Origin: Streptomyces alfalfae
Lineage (GTDB): Bacteria > Actinomycetota > Actinomycetes > Streptomycetales > Streptomycetaceae
Direction: 5' to 3'
Assembly (NCBI RefSeq): GCF_004127445.1
Contig: NZ_QEXM01000043.1
Span: 558,001 to 622,000 of the forward strand
DNA length: 64,000 nucleotides
Shown here: piece by piece, positions 16,914 to 25,603 of the stretch
How positions within the stretch are numbered: position 1 is the stretch's first letter
Layout: every line of letters begins with the position of its first letter
Made by a program: the position numbers and the translations under genes
The notes under the pieces: model-generated
Database searches by the model: none
Told to the model about the DNA's origin: nothing
Seen by the model: the letters and a program-made list of their open reading frames with translations, nothing else

Positions 16914-17903
16914 TCATCGGGTACCGCGGGCCGTGTACTTCTCCAGCTTCGGCACGTCCTTCCCGGTGACGATCGCGGGCCCCGTCAGGACCGGCTGCCC
17001 GCCGCCCAGGACGTTGGCGTTGGTCTCGTACAGCCACAGCTCGTCGACGGCGAGGTAGCCCTGGAGGTAGGGCTGCTGGTCGACGGCGAAGCCGACCTCC
17101 TTGGCCTTGAGCCGCTTGACGACCTCGGCGTTCAGGTCGAAGGTGTCGACCTCCGCCTCGCTCCCCGCGTCCTCCTTGGCCTTCACCGCGAGGGCGGCGA
17201 TCGGCGCGCCGAGCGTGACGACGGCGTCGATGTCCTTGGCGGCCTGGAGCTTCGCGCTGATGGAGGACTGGGCGCCGGGCGCGTTGACGCCCTCGACGTT
17301 CAGGTTCTCGACCGGACCGCCGAAGGTCTTCTTCACCCCCGCGCAGCGCTGTTCGAGCGAGACGTTGCCCTGTTCGTGGATGACGCAGAGCGCTTTCTTC
17401 TTCCCGCGCCTGTCGAGTTCGTCGCCGACGGCCTCGCCGGCCACGGACTCGTCCTGGCCGATGTGGCTCAGGGCGCCGAAATCCACGGAGAACTCGGCTC
17501 CGGAGTTGATCGTGACCACCGGTATCCCCGCGGTCTCGGCCTTGCCGAGGACGGTCTTCATCGCCTCGGGCTTGGCCAGGGTGACGATGAGCCCGTCGAC
17601 CTTCTTGTCCACGAACGACTGCACCAGCTCGGCCTGCCCCTTGGCCTCCTTGTCGTTGGCGTACAGGAAGTCGACGTCGTCCTTGCGGGCGGCCTGCTTG
17701 GCGCCGCTGCGGACGATGTCCCAGAAGGTGTCGCCCTCGCCGGAGTGCGTGACCATCGCGATCTTGAGGCGGGGCGTGCCCACGCCCTTGCCGCCGCCCC
17801 CGCCGTCCCCCGGGCCGTCCTCGTCGTCCTTGCCGCCGGAGCCGCTGCACCCCGCGAGCGCGATCACCGCGACGAGGGCCGCGGCCGTACGGGCTGTACG
17901 CAT
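16914..17903 (-). CDS. Sugar ABC transporter substrate-binding lipoprotein 2
   Basis: A 329-aa lipoprotein with signal MRTARTAAALVAVIALAGC (Cys19), a Gly/Asp-rich linker and a type-1 periplasmic binding fold (IAMVTHSGEGDTFWDIVRSG). It matches binding protein 1 along its length, for example THSG-GDTFWDIV, DKKVD-IVTLAKP and HIGQDE-AGEAVGDEL, so the two arose by tandem duplication. It is the first gene of the operon, behind a recognisable promoter. Having two receptors with one permease suggests a widened or dual substrate range. Confidence 0.88.
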   Translation of the reverse strand: MRTARTAAALVAVIALAGCSGSGGKDDEDGPGDGGGGGKGVGTPRLKIAMVTHSGEGDTFWDIVRSGAKQAARKDDVDFLYANDKEAKGQAELVQSFVDKKVDGLIVTLAKPEAMKTVLGKAETAGIPVVTINSGAEFSVDFGALSHIGQDESVAGEAVGDELDRRGKKKALCVIHEQGNVSLEQRCAGVKKTFGGPVENLNVEGVNAPGAQSSISAKLQAAKDIDAVVTLGAPIAALAVKAKEDAGSEAEVDTFDLNAEVVKRLKAKEVGFAVDQQPYLQGYLAVDELWLYETNANVLGGGQPVLTGPAIVTGKDVPKLEKYTARGTR

Positions 17904-17945
17904 GGGACCACCTCTTCTCCCGGCCGCCCGAATGCGGCTGGGGGA

Positions 17946-17975
17946 GTTCTAGCGGCGGGCGCGCGGCAGCGTCAA
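17946..17975 (-). promoter_or_regulatory. Promoter of the sugar ABC operon
   Basis: On the minus strand, TTGACG (17970-17975) is separated by 18 bp from TAGAAC (17946-17951). The start of binding protein 2 is about 43 bp downstream. Confidence 0.55.
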
Positions 17976-17980
17976 TGGCT

Positions 17981-18000
17981 TTGTCAGAACATTCGGACGA
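17981..18000. promoter_or_regulatory. Degenerate TTGTC...GGACGA site next to ABC promoter
   Basis: TTGTC (17981-17985) and GGACGA (17995-18000) are the half-sites of the TTGTCCGGACAA palindrome at 18929, here separated by 9 bp. The site abuts the -35 box, so it could be a second, weaker GntR operator. The match is imperfect. Confidence 0.3.
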
Positions 18001-18060
18001 CCGTGAGCGACTTGGGACCTGCGGCCGTACGCGCCGCGCCCGCCGCCGCGCACCCGGCGC

Positions 18061-18879
18061 CTACGGCCGTACGAGGAGCTGGAACTCGAAGGAGTAGCGC
18101 GAGGCCCGGTAGACGTGCGCCCCGAACTCGACCGCACGCCCCGTGTCGTCGAAGGTCGTGCGCCGCATCGTGAGCAGCGGCGCCCCCTCGGGCTCGGCGA
18201 GGCGCTCCGCCTCGTCCGCGGCGGTGGCACGGGCGCCGACGGACTGGCGCGCGCTGTGCAGGGTGAGCCCCGCGGCGCGCATCAGGCGGTAGAGCCCGGT
18301 GGCCTCCAGGCGGGCGGTGTCGAGGTCGAGGAGCCCGGCGGGGATGTGGTTGGTCAGGAAGGCCATGGGCTCGCCGTGGGCCAGGCGCAGCCGCTCGACG
18401 TGGTGCACCTCCTGCCCCTCGGCGACCCCGAGCGCGGCGGCGACCTCGGCGGACGCGGGCCCGAGGGTGTTGCGCAGGACACGGGTCTCGGGGCGCTGGC
18501 CGGCGGCCTCCAGGTCGTCGTAGAGGCTGCTGAGTTCCAGGGGCCGCTTGACCTGGCTGTGCACGACCTGCGTGCCGACACCCCTGCGCCGCACGAGCAG
18601 CCCCTTGTCGACGAGGGACTGGATGGCCTGGCGGACGGTGGGCCGGGAGAGCCCGAGGCGTCCGGCCAGGTCGATCTCGTTGCCCAGGAGGCTGCCCGGG
18701 GTCAGGGCGCCCCGCTCGATCGCCGCCTCCAGCTGCTGGGCGAGCTGGAAGTAGAGCGGGACCGGACTGCTGCGGTCGACGCCGAGCCCCAGGACCACGG
18801 CGGGGTCCTTGGGCTGCCGGTCCTGGCCGCCCTGCCCGTCCTGCTTGCCCTGCGCTGCGTTGGCGAGTGGTTTGGACAC
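18061..18879 (-). CDS. GntR family transcriptional regulator (HutC/UTRA type)
   Basis: A 272-aa regulator. A Gln-rich N-terminus precedes a winged helix at about residues 35-105 (LLGNEIDLAGRLGLSRPTVR), then a UTRA ligand-binding domain to the end (MRRTTFDDTGRAVEFGAHVY). UTRA domains usually sense a sugar, sugar phosphate or amino acid. Its position between the ABC operon (same strand) and a divergent sugar/polyol dehydrogenase makes it the likely controller of both. A perfect palindrome in the divergent promoter is a candidate operator. Confidence 0.9.
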   Translation of the reverse strand: MSKPLANAAQGKQDGQGGQDRQPKDPAVVLGLGVDRSSPVPLYFQLAQQLEAAIERGALTPGSLLGNEIDLAGRLGLSRPTVRQAIQSLVDKGLLVRRRGVGTQVVHSQVKRPLELSSLYDDLEAAGQRPETRVLRNTLGPASAEVAAALGVAEGQEVHHVERLRLAHGEPMAFLTNHIPAGLLDLDTARLEATGLYRLMRAAGLTLHSARQSVGARATAADEAERLAEPEGAPLLTMRRTTFDDTGRAVEFGAHVYRASRYSFEFQLLVRP

Positions 18880-18928
18880 GGGGCGAGCGTAGCCCGAAGA
18901 GAAGATGACGGGAAGTTATGAGGTTCTG

Positions 18929-18940
18929 TTGTCCGGACAA
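18929..18940. promoter_or_regulatory. Palindrome TTGTCCGGACAA, candidate GntR operator
   Basis: A perfect 12-bp palindrome in the 101-bp gap between the gntR-type gene and the divergent dehydrogenase gene. It lies a few bases before a TTGACA -35-like box (18945-18950), where a bound dimer would block transcription. Confidence 0.5.
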
Positions 18941-18980
18941 ATGATTGACACGGTGGGCGGGGCGCGGTGAGGCTGGGTCC

Positions 18981-19985
18981 ATGCGCATCGGACTGATCGG
19001 AACAGGCCGTATCGGCACCTTCCACGCGGCGGCCCTGAGCCGTCACCCCGACGTGACGTCCCTGGTCGTCGCCGACGCCGACCCCGTGCGGGCGGCGGGA
19101 CTCGCGGCGGAGACCGGGGCGGTGCCCGCGCCCTCGGTGGACGACGTCCTCAGCATCGGGGTGGACGCCGTGGTGATCACCGCGGCGACCGCCGCGCACG
19201 CCGGCCTCATCGGCGCCGCGGCCCGCGCCGGTCTCCCGGCGTTCTGCGAGAAGCCCATCGCGCTCGACCTGCCGGGCACGCTGGCCGCGCTCGCCGAGGT
19301 CGAGGCCGCGGGCACGGTGCTGCAGCTCGGCTTCCAGCGGCGCTTCGACGCGGGGTACGCGGCGGCGCGCGAGGCGGTGCGGGCGGGCAGGCTCGGCCGG
19401 CTGCACACCGTGCGGGCGATCACCTCGGACCCGGCGCCGCCCCCGCCCGCGTACCTGCCGCTGTCCGGCGGCCTCTACCGCGACTGCCTGGTGCACGACT
19501 TCGACGTCCTGCGGTGGGTGACGGGCCGTGAGGTCACGGAGGTGTACGCGAGCGGCTCGGACGCGGGTCCCGCGATGTTCCGCGAGGCCGGTGACGTCGA
19601 CACGGCCGCGGCGCTGCTCACCCTCGACGACGGCACGCTCGCCACCGCGACGGCGACCCGCTGCAACGGCGCCGGTTACGACGTCCGCATGGAACTGGCG
19701 GGCGAGAGAGACCAGTTGGCCGTCGGCCTCGACGACCGCACGCCCCTGACGTCGGCGGAACCGACGGGTCCCGCCGCGCCGGACAAGCCCTGGCCCGGCT
19801 TCCTCGAACGCTTCGCCCCGGCGTACGAGGCGGAACTCGCCGCGTTCGTCGAGGTCGCACGGGGTGAGCGGGCCAACCCCTGCGACGGCCGCGAGGCGCT
19901 GCACGCGCTGCGGATCGCCGAGGCGTGCGAACGGTCGCGGCGGGAGCGGCGGCCGGTGCGGATGACGGAGATCCCCGGCGGCTGA
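18981..19985 (+). CDS. Gfo/Idh/MocA family oxidoreductase (inositol 2-dehydrogenase-like)
   Basis: A 334-aa NAD(P)-dependent dehydrogenase. The Rossmann motif is LIGTGRIGTFHA at the N-terminus, the family Lys lies in EKP (residues 90-92), and the catalytic-pocket segment GGLYRDCLVHDFDVLRW follows near residue 172. This arrangement is typical of inositol 2-dehydrogenase and related polyol or sugar dehydrogenases. The ATG at 18981 was chosen because it starts the fold directly; an earlier in-frame start would lie inside the promoter. It probably oxidises the compound imported by the neighbouring ABC system. Confidence 0.87.
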   Translation: MRIGLIGTGRIGTFHAAALSRHPDVTSLVVADADPVRAAGLAAETGAVPAPSVDDVLSIGVDAVVITAATAAHAGLIGAAARAGLPAFCEKPIALDLPGTLAALAEVEAAGTVLQLGFQRRFDAGYAAAREAVRAGRLGRLHTVRAITSDPAPPPPAYLPLSGGLYRDCLVHDFDVLRWVTGREVTEVYASGSDAGPAMFREAGDVDTAAALLTLDDGTLATATATRCNGAGYDVRMELAGERDQLAVGLDDRTPLTSAEPTGPAAPDKPWPGFLERFAPAYEAELAAFVEVARGERANPCDGREALHALRIAEACERSRRERRPVRMTEIPGG

Positions 19986-20003
19986 GCACCCCTCCCCCGC
20001 CGG

Positions 20004-20462
20004 TCAGGCGGTGGAGAGCACCGTCCCCTGCGCGATGGCGCACAGCGTCTCGGCCCCGTCCCCGCCCGGCCCGCCCGCGCCGCTCACGGAGAACAGTTCG
20101 CAGCGCACCGTGGCCTGCCGCCGCCCCGTATGGGCGACGACCGCGCGGGCCACGAGCTTCGCGCCGGTCGCGGGGCGCACGTACTGGATGGAGAACCCGG
20201 AGGTCAGCACGGCGGGCCCGAGCGTGGTGCCCGCGGCGAAGGTGATGGAGTTGTCGGCCGCGTAGGCGAGGACGCCGCCGTGCAGGAAGCCGTTCTGCTG
20301 CTGGAGTTCCTCGCGGGCGCCGATCTCCAGGGTGGCCGCGCCCTCACCGAAGCGGGTGATGCGCGCCCGCACGAGACGGCTGAACGGCTGCGCCTCCAGG
20401 ACCTTCTGGGCCCTGGCGAGATCGACGGGCTCGGGGTGCGGCTCCGGCTGGGTCTCAGTCAT
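20004..20462 (-). CDS. PaaI family thioesterase (hotdog fold)
   Basis: A 152-aa hotdog-fold protein. The motif QQNGFLHGGVLAYAADNSIT contains the conserved HGG and the acidic Asp used by PaaI/YdiI-type acyl-CoA thioesterases, followed by the strand GFSIQYVRPATG. It would cleave an acyl-CoA thioester in the cytoplasm; the specific substrate is not readable. It stands alone, converging with the dehydrogenase gene, whose stop is about 20 bp away. Confidence 0.87.
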   Translation of the reverse strand: MTETQPEPHPEPVDLARAQKVLEAQPFSRLVRARITRFGEGAATLEIGAREELQQQNGFLHGGVLAYAADNSITFAAGTTLGPAVLTSGFSIQYVRPATGAKLVARAVVAHTGRRQATVRCELFSVSGAGGPGGDGAETLCAIAQGTVLSTA

Positions 20463-20606
20463 GCACGACTACTACCACTGCCGTTCCATCCGGTCAGGCG
20501 GAAACAGCAAGCTCGTCCGGCGCTCGAGACGGACTCGGCGGGGCCGGTGACGAACGGCGCCCGAGGCGAGAGCGTCGCCCCGCAGCGCGCACAGCGAGGC
20601 CGAGCC

Positions 20607-21278
20607 TCAGTGGTCCTGGTCCAGCAACCCCGCGTCATGCGCCAACAGCGCGATCTGCACGCGGTTGTTGAGGTCCAGCTTCGTCAGGATGCGGGACACG
20701 TGCGCCTTCACCGTGGCCACGCTCAGGAACAGCTCCGCCGCGATGTCCGCGTTGGAGCCGCCGCGGCCCACCGCGACGGCGACCTCCCGCTCCCGCTCGC
20801 CGAGGGCGTCGAGCCGGGCCAGCGCGCGCCGCCTGCGGTCGAGCTGCGGGCCGGCGCCCGTCACCCGGCCGATGAGCTGCCGCGTCACCGTCGGCGAGAG
20901 CACGGGCTCGCCCGCGGCGACGGCGCGGACCGCCGCGACGATCTCCGCCGGGGCGGTGTCCTTCAGGACGAACCCGGCCGCGCCCGCCCGCAGCGCCCGC
21001 AGGACCTGCTCGTCGGCGTGGAAGGTGGTGAGCACGATGACCTCGGGCGCGTCGGGGCGCTTGCGCAGCGCCTCCGTGGCGGCGAGCCCGTCCACCGTGG
21101 GCATGCGGATGTCCATCAGGACCACGTCCGGGCGGAGTTCGCCGACGCGCGACGCGACCTCGCTGCCGTCGCCCGCCTCGCCGACGATCTCGATGTCGTC
21201 CGCGCCGCCGAGCATGAAGGAGAGCCCGGCGCGCACCAGCGGGTCGTCGTCGACGAGCAGCAGCCTGATCGGTTTCAT
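20607..21278 (-). CDS. LuxR/NarL family response regulator
   Basis: A 223-aa regulator. The receiver has the acidic pocket in LLLVDDD, phosphoacceptor Asp56 in LMDIRMP and Lys in VLKDTAP. A LuxR HTH lies near the C-terminus (LGEREREVAVAVGRGGSNAD). The gene overlaps its kinase (ATGA at 21275-21278) and is its partner. Targets are not evident locally; the pair may control genes elsewhere. Confidence 0.92.
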   Translation of the reverse strand: MKPIRLLLVDDDPLVRAGLSFMLGGADDIEIVGEAGDGSEVASRVGELRPDVVLMDIRMPTVDGLAATEALRKRPDAPEVIVLTTFHADEQVLRALRAGAAGFVLKDTAPAEIVAAVRAVAAGEPVLSPTVTRQLIGRVTGAGPQLDRRRRALARLDALGEREREVAVAVGRGGSNADIAAELFLSVATVKAHVSRILTKLDLNNRVQIALLAHDAGLLDQDH

Positions 21279-22540
21279 GGCGCCCACGGTAGCCAGGCCT
21301 CCAGGTGGAAGCCGCCCTCGGACCCGGGTCCGTGGACGAGCCTGCCGCCCGCGAGCGAGGCCCGTTCGGTGAGCCCGATCAGGCCCTGCCCGGAGCCCGG
21401 CACCTTCGGGACGTCGCCGGGCGGCGCCGGGTTGGCCACGGCCATGGTCAGGCCCTCGCCCGCCTGCCCGGAGACGGTGACGGTCACCTCGGCGCCGGGG
21501 GCGTGCTTGCGGGCGTTGGTCAGGGCCTCCTGCGCGATGCGGTACGCGGTGCGCCCGAGGGCGGCGGGCACGGCCTCCGGGTCGGTGACGCGGCTGTCCA
21601 GGGTGACCTTCATGCCCGCCTCGCGGCACTCGGCGACCAGGGCGCCGAGGGCGGCGAGCGTGGGCTGGGGCCTGCCGGACGCGTCCGTGTCACCGCCGCG
21701 CAGGACGCCGATGACCTGCCGCAGGTCCTGCAGCGCCTCGTGGGAGCTTTCCCGGATGACGCCCGCCGCGCGGACGATCTCCTCGCGCGGCGCGTCGGGG
21801 CGGAACTCCAGGGCGCCCGCGTGGACGCTGAGCAGGGTCAGGCGGTGGGCGAGCACGTCGTGCATCTCGCGGGCGATGGCCTCGCGGGCGAGGCGCTGGG
21901 CCTGTTCGGCCCGGAGGGCGGCCTCGTTCTCCGCGCGGACGGCGCGATCGCGCAGGCTGAGCAGCAGCTCGCGGCGGGAGCGCACGAACATGCCCCAGCC
22001 GATGACGCTCGCCATCAGCAGGGCGCTGAAGACGATGGCCGCGAGGTAGGGCAGCTCCGCGTCGGGGCGCAGCCAGAAGGCGAAGGGCACCGCCGCCAGC
22101 GAGGCGGCGCCGATCCAGGCCACGTAGCGGAAGGGCCGGTGCACGGCCAGGGTGAACAGGGCGATGGTCGCCGCGCCGCCCGCCGTGTCGGAGGCCACCG
22201 TGACCGGCACCATCGCGATGGCGAGGCCGACGGGCCAGCGCCTGCGCAGCCAGACCGCGGCGCAGGCGAGCGCCCCGATCACCTGGTCGAGCTCGGCGAT
22301 CCCGGGCGACACGTGCGGGTTCTGCCCGACGGCGTCGGCGCCCACCATGCCGATGACGACGGCGATGAGGAAGCAGGTGAAGTCGACGACCCAGTCGCGC
22401 ACGGTCCGCCGCGCCTTGCGTCCCGCCCGGTCGGGGTCGAACTCCCTGGCGAGCGCGGAGGGCAGCGTCCACGGGCTCCTGGCCAGGGGCTGGGGGTCGG
22501 CCACGGGCTCGGATCGCCGCGGGGGTTCGGTGCTGCTCAT
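21275..22540 (-). CDS. Sensor histidine kinase (HisKA_3)
   Basis: A 421-aa membrane kinase with about five or six helices between residues 50 and 190, a coiled region (LRDRAVRAENEAALRAEQAQ), the H-box IAREMHDVLAHRLTLLS, and a C-terminal ATPase domain ending GSGQGLIGLTERASLAGGRL. The start MSSTEPP at 22540 was preferred to an in-frame codon at 22558. It phosphorylates the overlapping downstream regulator. The stimulus is unknown. Confidence 0.9.
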   Translation of the reverse strand: MSSTEPPRRSEPVADPQPLARSPWTLPSALAREFDPDRAGRKARRTVRDWVVDFTCFLIAVVIGMVGADAVGQNPHVSPGIAELDQVIGALACAAVWLRRRWPVGLAIAMVPVTVASDTAGGAATIALFTLAVHRPFRYVAWIGAASLAAVPFAFWLRPDAELPYLAAIVFSALLMASVIGWGMFVRSRRELLLSLRDRAVRAENEAALRAEQAQRLAREAIAREMHDVLAHRLTLLSVHAGALEFRPDAPREEIVRAAGVIRESSHEALQDLRQVIGVLRGGDTDASGRPQPTLAALGALVAECREAGMKVTLDSRVTDPEAVPAALGRTAYRIAQEALTNARKHAPGAEVTVTVSGQAGEGLTMAVANPAPPGDVPKVPGSGQGLIGLTERASLAGGRLVHGPGSEGGFHLEAWLPWAP

Positions 22541-22697
22541 GGTGGGCAATCTACGCACCGCGAAGGGCCCGAAGCGTCACGAGCGCATGATCGGCTACCA
22601 AAGTCACCCCGGTCCGCGACTTTCGGACCGGCTCCCGAAGCGGACCCTCGCCCGCCGGTGGATGTGCGCGGGAAAGCGGCGGGGCGAGGATCACGGC

Positions 22698-22904
22698 ATG
22701 AAACGGCTTCTTGAACTCCTGGGTGTCGTCCTGCTGCTCCAGGGCGTGGCCGGCCTGGCGCACGAGCTGACCGGCCGTCTCGACGGCTGGGGCGTGGTGG
22801 CGCGCCTGCGTTTCCTCGACGGCCACGAGATCTACGCGAGCGTCACGCTGACCGTCCTCGCCTGCGCGCTCTTCGCCCTCGCGGAGAGCCGCGGGCGGCG
22901 CTGA
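22698..22904 (+). CDS. Small membrane protein (68 aa)
   Basis: A short protein starting MKRLLELLGVVLLLQGVAGL, with a CGAGGA site 7 nt before the ATG. It has two hydrophobic segments (N-terminal, and YASVTLTVLACALFALAES) flanking a charged loop. No family is recognised. It is divergent from the histidine kinase gene and ends in a strong hairpin, which supports an independent transcription unit. Confidence 0.6.
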   Translation: MKRLLELLGVVLLLQGVAGLAHELTGRLDGWGVVARLRFLDGHEIYASVTLTVLACALFALAESRGRR

Positions 22905-22937
22905 CCGGGCCCCGGCCACCGGCGGCCGGGGCCCGGT
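22904..22937. terminator. Strong bidirectional hairpin
   Basis: ACCGGGCCCCGGCC (22904-22917) pairs perfectly with 22924-22937 across a 6-nt loop. It sits between the convergent 68-aa membrane gene and the ribonuclease gene. Confidence 0.75.
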
Positions 22938-22947
22938 CGGCCGGGGC

Positions 22948-23367
22948 TCAGCAGCCGTGGTCGACCAGGTCGAAGGACGCGTAGTGGTCGGCGGTGTAGT
23001 AGTCCTCCTGGCTCTTCTCACCGGTGACGATGCGGCGGGCCCCGCGGTCGTCGGAGCCCGGCGTGATGACCGTGTACTCGTGGTAGTAGCCGGAGCTCTG
23101 CCGCGGCAGCTCGCCCTCGCGGTTCTGGAAGACGGTGCCGTCCTGCGGGAACGGGTAGGGGCCGCCCGCCTCGATCAGGTCGAGGGTGTCGTGCGCCTCG
23201 AAGGGCAGCGCGGAGAGGCAGATGTCGCCGACCGCGGCGGCGGAGTACGGGGCCGAGTGGGCGGCCGGGGCGGTGGCGGCCGCGCTCGCGGTGGCCGTGA
23301 CGGGGCCGCCGATGAGGAGGGCGGTGGCGAGGGCTGATGCGCCGAGGATTCGTGGGGGGATTCGCAT
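22948..23367 (-). CDS. Secreted guanyl-specific ribonuclease (RNase Sa family)
   Basis: A 139-aa exported protein with signal MRIPPRILGASALATALLIG and a predicted cut near ASA. The mature domain carries the microbial RNase blocks: CLSALPFEAHDTLDLIEAGG, then PYPFPQDGTVFQNRE, the catalytic Glu in YYHEYTV, Arg in RRIVTG and His in TADHYASF, ending in the paired Cys. It would cut single-stranded RNA after G via a 2',3'-cyclic phosphate. A barstar-type inhibitor gene is not seen beside it, which is usual for secreted Streptomyces enzymes. Confidence 0.9.
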   Translation of the reverse strand: MRIPPRILGASALATALLIGGPVTATASAAATAPAAHSAPYSAAAVGDICLSALPFEAHDTLDLIEAGGPYPFPQDGTVFQNREGELPRQSSGYYHEYTVITPGSDDRGARRIVTGEKSQEDYYTADHYASFDLVDHGC

Positions 23368-23623
23368 GGGACCAGTGTGACGCGCGTAGAGGTTGGCGTG
23401 TCAACGTCAAGTCGGAGGAATTCTCCGGTAGTTCACCGATCTTCACCACTCTCCCCCGGCCCCGTCCGGCCCGCCGGGGCGGGGAGAGTGCCGGCCGCCG
23501 GTTCGGTGTCCGTTAACCGCCAGCCCCGGCCCGCCCGGACGTCTTTCATTGAACACACAAGCACTTCTCGCCGCAGAACGGCAGAAGTCACGCGTATCGA
23601 CAGCATGCGAAAGAGGTAGGGAC

Positions 23624-24364
23624 ATGTCTTCTCTCACCGGCAGGACCGCCCTGGTGACCGGCGGCAGCCGCGGCATGGGCGCGGCGATCGCGCTGCGCCT
23701 GGCCCAGGAGGGCGCGGACGTGGCGATCACCTACGTGCAGAACGAGAGCGCGGCCGACGAGGTGGTCGCCAAGATCGGGGCCATGGGGCAGCGCGCCCTC
23801 GCCATCCGGGCGGACGCCGCCGACGCGGGCGACGCGGCGGGCGCGGTGGACCGCGCGGCCGACGACCTGGGCGGCCTGGACATCCTGGTGAACAACGCGG
23901 GCATCGGGGTGCTCGGCCCCATCGGCGACCTGACGCTCGCGGACCTCGACCGGGTCCTCGCCGTCAACGTACGCGGGGTCTTCCTGGCCTCCCAGACGGC
24001 CGCCGCACGGCTCCGCGACGGCGGCCGGATCATCACCGTCGGCAGCTGCATGGCCCAGCGCGTCCCGGGCCCCGGCGGCACGCTCTACGCGACGAGCAAG
24101 GCCGCGCTGATCGGTCTGAACAAGGCGCTGGCACGGGAGTTGGGCGGGCGCCGGATCACGGCGAACCTGGTCCAGCCGGGCCCCATCGACACCGACATGA
24201 ACCCGGCGGGCGGCCCCTTCGCCGAGGGGCAGAGCGCCATGACGGCCCTCGGCCGCTTCGGCTCCGCCGACGAGGTGGCGTCGCTGGTCGGCTATCTCGC
24301 CGGGGACGACGCGGCGTACGTCACCGGCACCGAGTTGTCGGTCGACGGCGGTCACGCCGCCTGA
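23624..24364 (+). CDS. SDR family NAD(P)-dependent oxidoreductase
   Basis: A 246-aa short-chain dehydrogenase. The cofactor motif is TGGSRGMG (residues 12-19), the structural NNAG is at 90-93, and the catalytic Ser141, Tyr155 and Lys159 are in place (VGSCMAQ, YATSK). The pattern fits the 3-oxoacyl-ACP reductase-like group of classical SDRs. An AGAGGTAGG site precedes the ATG. It is divergent from the RNase gene and has no regulator next to it. The substrate is unknown. Confidence 0.88.
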   Translation: MSSLTGRTALVTGGSRGMGAAIALRLAQEGADVAITYVQNESAADEVVAKIGAMGQRALAIRADAADAGDAAGAVDRAADDLGGLDILVNNAGIGVLGPIGDLTLADLDRVLAVNVRGVFLASQTAAARLRDGGRIITVGSCMAQRVPGPGGTLYATSKAALIGLNKALARELGGRRITANLVQPGPIDTDMNPAGGPFAEGQSAMTALGRFGSADEVASLVGYLAGDDAAYVTGTELSVDGGHAA

Positions 24365-24412
24365 CGCCCCGGCGACCCGGACGGCCGCCCGTCCGTCCGC
24401 CCGGGCATGAGT

Positions 24413-24450
24413 GCGGGGCGCACCGGGGCTGTCCACCCGGTGCGCCCCGC
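24413..24450. terminator. Strong bidirectional hairpin between SDR and allantoicase genes
   Basis: GCGGGGCGCACCGGG (24413-24427) pairs perfectly with 24436-24450 across an 8-nt loop. It lies in the 104-bp gap of a convergent gene pair. Confidence 0.78.
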
Positions 24451-24468
24451 GTTCGGGGGGGGCGCCGA

Positions 24469-25599
24469 TCAGCCGCCCAGCTCCTGGCGGCGGGCGGTGA
24501 GCCCGGCCGCGCCGGCCTCGGTCAGCGAACCGAACAGGCGCAGGCGGGAGATGCCGCCGTCCGGGAAGATGTCGACACGGGCGTGCGTGCCGACGACCGG
24601 CGCGTCCAGGACGAAGCGGTGGTTGGTGTCGGGCTGGAGGCGGGTGCGCGGCAGGGCCTCGACCCACTCACCCGACTCGCCGTCACGTATCGAAAGGGCG
24701 GCCCAGCCGGCGGAGTTGCCCTTGAGGTAGGCGGTGTCGATCTCGACGGCCCGGATCTCGGACTGCTGGACCAGCTGGTAGCGGATCCAGTCGTTGCCGG
24801 TGTCGCGGCGGCGGCGGGTCTCCCAGCCGTCGTCCATCTTGCGGGAGCGGCCGGGCTGGATGGTGTTGGTGGCCGGGGAGTAGAAGCGGTCGGAGGCGTC
24901 CTCGACCTGGCCGCCGTTCTCCAGGGCGACGACGTCGAACGTGCCGAGCGCGGCGAGCCACGCGGGGTCGGCGACGACCTCGCCGTAGACGCGGAGGCGG
25001 GCGATGCCGCCGTCCGGGTGCTGGTTGACGCGCAGGTGCGTGAAACGCTGCTCGACGTCGACGGTGAAGCCGTTGGCGGCGTGCCCGCCGACCGGGGTGC
25101 GCGGGACGAGCGTCGTCCACTTCACGTCGTCGGCGCACAGCTCCTCGGGCGTCGGCGAGCCGTCGACGCTGGTGCCCTCCACGGAGACGGCCTGCGGGTA
25201 GTTGCCGCGGAAGTGGGCCGTGTCGATGACGATGCCGCGGACCACGCCCGGCGCGCCGAGCCGTACGAGCGCCCAGTCGTGGTCGTCCTCGGTCGGCCAC
25301 GGGTGCTCGCCGGAGACACCGCGCCGGCGGCGGGTCTCCCAGCCGTCCATGACCTTGCCCTTGTGGCCGAAGTGCTCGGGGTCGAACACGGCGGCGTGCG
25401 GGAGCAGCAGGTTCTCGCGCATCGCGAAGAACTCGTCGTTGGCGGCGATCACACCGGCCCCCAGCTGCCGGTCGGCGAGGTTGGCGTACTGGGTGAAGGG
25501 GAAGTCGGCCGTGCGGTAGTCGGCGTAGGGCTCGCCGCCGCCGTAGGGGCTCGCGTCGCCGGTGAAGGTGGCGGGGGTGGTGGTGTTCTGCGCCGTCAC
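24469..25599 (-). CDS. alc: Allantoicase
   Basis: A 376-aa enzyme that hydrolyses allantoate to ureidoglycolate and urea. It contains two homologous jelly-roll allantoicase repeats: residues about 35-195 with VMDGWETRRRRG, and about 215-365 with KMDDGWETRRRRD. Each ends in a conserved Arg-Leu-Phe/Tyr-Gly segment (ARLRVYGE, SRLRLFGS). The length fits bacterial Alc. It follows the allantoinase gene with only a few bases between them, so both are transcribed from the allB promoter region. Confidence 0.95.
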   Translation of the reverse strand: MTAQNTTTPATFTGDASPYGGGEPYADYRTADFPFTQYANLADRQLGAGVIAANDEFFAMRENLLLPHAAVFDPEHFGHKGKVMDGWETRRRRGVSGEHPWPTEDDHDWALVRLGAPGVVRGIVIDTAHFRGNYPQAVSVEGTSVDGSPTPEELCADDVKWTTLVPRTPVGGHAANGFTVDVEQRFTHLRVNQHPDGGIARLRVYGEVVADPAWLAALGTFDVVALENGGQVEDASDRFYSPATNTIQPGRSRKMDDGWETRRRRDTGNDWIRYQLVQQSEIRAVEIDTAYLKGNSAGWAALSIRDGESGEWVEALPRTRLQPDTNHRFVLDAPVVGTHARVDIFPDGGISRLRLFGSLTEAGAAGLTARRQELGG

Positions 25600-25603
25600 G
25601 GTG

